A stretch of 25,415 nucleotides of DNA from JAZRUF01 sp045636205 (GTDB taxonomy: Bacteria > Bacillota > Clostridia > Oscillospirales > JAAYXM01): positions 1 to 25,415 of the forward strand of contig JAZTXE010000111.1 of NCBI GenBank assembly GCA_045636205.1, in the 5' to 3' direction. Shown here piece by piece: positions 22,532-25,415 of this stretch (its first letter is position 1; each line of letters opens with the position of its first letter). The notes below the pieces were generated by a model. That model was not told the DNA's origin. It saw nothing but the letters and a program-made list of their open reading frames with translations, and did not search any database. The position numbers and the translations under genes were made by a program.

Positions 22532-22776
22532 CAAAGACGCTTTACAGAGACAGTAGGCATATCTGAAAAGTCCAAGCGAGTCGGGGACGGTGCAAGCCCG
22601 GCACGAGTATGGTTTGCTGAATATCACTCTGCAGTTGCACGCTGAACGGATTCCTGTCCAAATAGGCGTTGCCGGTTTTCCGCCGTTACCGGGAACTCAT
22701 ATGACAGTATGTAGAAATAGGTGGTTTAAGAAGCAAAGCTTCGTCCTGTGAATACAGGGCGAAGCTCTTTTATTTT
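22532..22776 (+). ncRNA. T-box riboswitch (isoleucine) upstream of ileS
   Basis: The leader has the expected T-box order: AGAGACAGTAGG at 22556 and before (kink-turn/AGUA side of the specifier loop), the Stem I distal region (GGACGGTGCAAGCCCGG), a specifier-loop strand GAATATCACT with Ile codon ATC at 22623-22625 followed by A, the T-box sequence AGGTGGTTTAAG (22720-22731) whose TGGT can pair with the ACCA end of uncharged tRNA-Ile, then the terminator: AGCTTCGTCCTGT (22737-22749) with ACAGGGCGAAGCT (22754-22766) and a CTTTTATTTT tail. Uncharged tRNA-Ile would stabilise the antiterminator and allow ileS expression. The T-box core deviates from the usual GGTGGTACCGCG. Confidence 0.88.
22737..22776 (+). 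terminator. Terminator hairpin of the ileS T-box
   Basis: A 13-position stem with one G-T pair and a GAAT loop, then a T-rich tail. It is the default OFF structure of the T-box and ends 24 bases before the ileS start codon. Confidence 0.88.
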
Positions 22777-22800
22777 CCAAATCCGAGGAGGAATAGAAAG

Positions 22801-25415
22801 ATGTACAAAAAAGTAAGTACAGACATGAATTTCGTCGAGCGCGAAAAAGCAACTGCGAAATTCTGGGTAGAAAACAAAATCTTTGAAAAGAGCATTGAGT
22901 CACGCAAAGAAGGTCCTACCTATACCTTCTATGACGGCCCGCCTACTGCTAACGGAAAGCCACATATCGGGCATGTTCTCACCCGCGTTATTAAGGACAT
23001 GATTCCGCGCTACCGCACAATGAAGGGCTATCAGGTTCCGAGAAAAGCCGGTTGGGACACACACGGTCTGCCGGTTGAGCTTGAGGTTGAGAAGCTTCTC
23101 AATATTGACGGTAAGGAGCAGATTGAGGCATATGGTCTTGAGCCGTTTATTGAGAAATGCAAAGAGAGCGTTTGGAAATATAAGGGCATGTGGGAAGACT
23201 TTTCCAAGACCGTCGGTTTCTGGGCAGATATGGATGACCCGTATGTAACCTATCACAATGACTTTATCGAATCTGAATGGTGGGCACTGAAAAAGATTTG
23301 GGAGCGCGGTCTGCTCTACAAGGGCTTTAAGATTGTTCCCTACTGCCCGCGCTGTGGAACTCCTCTGTCCAGCCACGAGGTCGCTCAGGGGTACAAGGAT
23401 GTAAAAGAGCGTTCTGCGGTTGTAAAGTTCAAGGTCAAGGGTGAAGATGCATACTTTCTTGCATGGACAACCACACCGTGGACTCTTCCGTCAAACGTTG
23501 CACTGTGCGTAAATCCGGTTGAAAGCTATGTAAAATGCAAAAACGGTGACACGGTTTACTACATGGCGGAAGCTTTGGTAAACTCGGTTTTGGGCGAAGA
23601 GACCGAGATACTCGAAAAATTCGTTGGAAAAGATTTGGAATACAAGGAATACGAGCCGCTCTTTGACTTCGTATCCCCGGCTGAAAAGTGCTGGTATGTA
23701 ACTTGTGATAACTATGTAACCCTTACTGACGGTACGGGTATTGTTCATATCGCTCCGGCTTTTGGTGAAGATGACGCACAGGTTGGCAGAAACTATAATC
23801 TGCCTCTGGTTCAGCTTGTAGATGCCAAGGGCGAGATGACCAAGGAAACCGCATGGCCGGGCGTATTCTGCAAGGATGCGGATCCTGAAGTTCTCAAGGA
23901 CTTGGATGCACGCGGTCTGCTGTTCTCAGCACCGAAGTTTGAGCACAGCTATCCTTTCTGCTGGCGTTGTGACACCCCGCTCATCTACTATGCGCAGGAG
24001 TCATGGTTCATCCGCATGCGCGAGGTTCAGGACGACATGATTCGCTTGAATAACACTATCAACTGGATGCCGTCAAGCATCGGCGAGCGCCGTTTTGGCG
24101 ATTGGCTTAAAAATCTTCAGGACTGGGGTGTAAGCCGTAACCGTTATTGGGGTACTCCGCTCAACATCTGGGAATGTGAGTGCGGACACCGCCATGCAAT
24201 CGGAAGCATTGAAGAGCTCAAGAGCATGTCCCCCAACTGTCCAGAGGAGATTGAGCTGCACCGTCCGTATGTAGATGCGGTAACCATTACCTGTGAAAAG
24301 TGCGGAAAGCAGATGAAGCGTGTTCCCGAGGTTATTGACTGCTGGTTTGACTCGGGCGCTATGCCGTTTGCTCAGCACCACTATCCGTTTGAGAACAAGG
24401 AGCTTTTCGAGCAGCAGTTCCCTGCCGACTTCATCTCTGAGGCGGTTGACCAGACGCGTGGATGGTTCTATTCACTTCTTGCTATTTCGACACTTCTTTT
24501 CAACGAAGTTCCTTATAAAAACGTAATTGTTTTAGGTCACGTTCAGGATGAAAACGGTCAGAAGATGTCAAAATCCAAGGGCAATGCGGTTGACCCGTTT
24601 GATGCCCTTGAGAAATTCGGAGCCGATGCAATCCGCTGGTATTTCTACAGTAACTCTGCTCCGTGGCTTCCCAACCGTTTCCATGAGAAAGCGGTTGTTG
24701 AGGGCAAGCGTAAATTCCTCTCCACATTCTGGAACACATACGCTTTCTATGTCCTCTATGCGGATATTGATAACTTTGACCCGACTAAGTACACGCTTGA
24801 GCGCGATAAGCTTACGGTTATGGATCGCTGGGTTCTCAGCCGCTTGAACTCTCTGGTAAAAGAGGTTGATAATTGCCTTGAAAACTATTTAATTCCGGAT
24901 GCAACCCGCGTACTGCAGGATTTCATTGACGATTTGAGCAACTGGTATGTACGACGCAGCCGTGAGCGTTTCTGGGCAACCGAGCTGACTGATGATAAGA
25001 TAAGCGCTTACATGACGCTTTACACCGCTCTCACCACGCTTGCAAAGCTTGCAGCTCCACTTACCCCGTTCATCTGCGAGGATGTTTATCAGAACCTTGT
25101 ATGTAACATCGACAAGTCTGCTCCTGAGAGCGTACACCTTTGCGATTATCCGGTAGCGGATGAGGCATGGATTGACACATCACTTGAGCAGGACATGGAC
25201 GAGCTTTTGCAGATAGTTACTTTGGGACGTGCGGCACGTAATGCGGGAAATCGCAAAAACCGTCAGCCGCTTGCAAAAATGTTTGTTCAGGCTGAGCGCG
25301 AGCTCGATGTTCTCTATCAGCAGATTATTTTAGACGAATTAAACGTAAAGAGCATGAGCTTTGTAAAGGACAGCTCTGAATTTATATCCTACACTTTCAA
25401 GCCGCAGCTTAAGCT
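22801..25415 (+). CDS. ileS: Isoleucine--tRNA ligase, type 2 (IleS2-like), C-terminus cut by window edge
   Basis: The first 871 residues of a class I synthetase; about 150-180 C-terminal residues lie outside. The reading frame is open throughout. HIGH is at 55-58 (GKPHIGH) and KMSKS at 588-592 (GQKMSKSKGN). Residues 69-93 contain PRYRTMKGYQVPRKAGWDTHGLPVE, split here by sense: the WDTHGLPVE form and the zinc-like CPRCGTPLSSHEVAQGY mark the eukaryote/archaea-like type 2 IleRS, not the common bacterial type 1 (WDCHGLPIE). The CP1 editing domain is present (TTTPWTLPSN; GTGIVHIAPAFGEDD). Type 2 enzymes are known for low mupirocin sensitivity. GAGGAGG precedes the ATG. Expression is T-box controlled. 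Confidence 0.95.
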   Translation, partial: MYKKVSTDMNFVEREKATAKFWVENKIFEKSIESRKEGPTYTFYDGPPTANGKPHIGHVLTRVIKDMIPRYRTMKGYQVPRKAGWDTHGLPVELEVEKLLNIDGKEQIEAYGLEPFIEKCKESVWKYKGMWEDFSKTVGFWADMDDPYVTYHNDFIESEWWALKKIWERGLLYKGFKIVPYCPRCGTPLSSHEVAQGYKDVKERSAVVKFKVKGEDAYFLAWTTTPWTLPSNVALCVNPVESYVKCKNGDTVYYMAEALVNSVLGEETEILEKFVGKDLEYKEYEPLFDFVSPAEKCWYVTCDNYVTLTDGTGIVHIAPAFGEDDAQVGRNYNLPLVQLVDAKGEMTKETAWPGVFCKDADPEVLKDLDARGLLFSAPKFEHSYPFCWRCDTPLIYYAQESWFIRMREVQDDMIRLNNTINWMPSSIGERRFGDWLKNLQDWGVSRNRYWGTPLNIWECECGHRHAIGSIEELKSMSPNCPEEIELHRPYVDAVTITCEKCGKQMKRVPEVIDCWFDSGAMPFAQHHYPFENKELFEQQFPADFISEAVDQTRGWFYSLLAISTLLFNEVPYKNVIVLGHVQDENGQKMSKSKGNAVDPFDALEKFGADAIRWYFYSNSAPWLPNRFHEKAVVEGKRKFLSTFWNTYAFYVLYADIDNFDPTKYTLERDKLTVMDRWVLSRLNSLVKEVDNCLENYLIPDATRVLQDFIDDLSNWYVRRSRERFWATELTDDKISAYMTLYTALTTLAKLAAPLTPFICEDVYQNLVCNIDKSAPESVHLCDYPVADEAWIDTSLEQDMDELLQIVTLGRAARNAGNRKNRQPLAKMFVQAERELDVLYQQIILDELNVKSMSFVKDSSEFISYTFKPQLK

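Noticed and set aside
22580..22690. GGTGCAAGCCCGG resembles part of a cobalamin riboswitch
   Set aside because: The full leader has the T-box order, a tRNA-acceptor-pairing core and an ileS gene downstream; the B12-box is absent.
22900..23376. 158-codon minus-strand frame opposite ileS
   Set aside because: Shadow of the ileS frame, which is continuous and rich in conserved motifs.
1..25415. CRISPR arrays, transposases, integrases, phage genes, toxin-antitoxin pairs
   Set aside because: None seen: no regularly spaced repeats and no protein with these signatures.

Overview
The window looks like chromosome from an anaerobic, gut-associated member of the Bacillota (class Clostridia, Oscillospirales/Eubacteriales-like). 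The evidence is strong AAGGAGG-type ribosome binding sites, sigma-A promoters with 17-bp spacers, a T-box leader on ileS, the DUF421/DUF4363 pair, DUF6514 next to nrdR, a YabE-type G5/3D protein next to rsmA, GTP-type PEP carboxykinase, and a bile salt hydrolase with a complete catalytic set. No species can be named from sequence alone. Most genes are on the minus strand from 1 to about 18350 and on the plus strand from 18588 to the end.

Layout. 1-2670: the 5' end of pckG, then rsmA and a yabE-like cell-wall gene, each with its own promoter; yabE has a 250-nt structured leader. 2857-4291: yjbQ and a membrane-anchored metallophosphoesterase form an operon next to tRNA-Pro(GGG). 4412-5457: plus-strand DUF421-DUF4363 pair, ending tail to tail on nrdR. 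5454-9676: DUF6514-nrdR, a TIM-barrel sugar isomerase/epimerase, and secD-secF with a strong promoter. 9684-13871: asnS, an aspartate-type aminotransferase and purB form an operon centred on aspartate. 13985-16415: bile salt hydrolase, flavodoxin-like protein and YegS-type lipid kinase. 16455-17169: a short AT-rich islet with an SGNH hydrolase, lying between intact rlmD and a duplicated remnant of an rlmD 3' end. 17189-18352: rlmD. 18588-20146: two translationally coupled amidohydrolase-fold genes. 20299-22391: trpS and a TagO/WecA-type polyprenyl-phosphate sugar-1-phosphate transferase. 22480-end: T-box leader and a type-2 (eukaryote-like) ileS cut by the window edge.

Most of the window is housekeeping: translation (asnS, trpS, ileS, tRNA-Pro, rsmA, rlmD), secretion (secDF), purine synthesis and envelope biogenesis. 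The most unusual parts are (i) the amidohydrolase pair, in which the first protein has lost every metal-ligand position that the second keeps, preceded by an ATG-ATG-TAA start-stop element, and (ii) the rlmD-tail duplication around the AT-rich SGNH gene, which looks like the scar of a small integration event at the rlmD 3' end. No CRISPR array, transposase, integrase or rRNA was seen.
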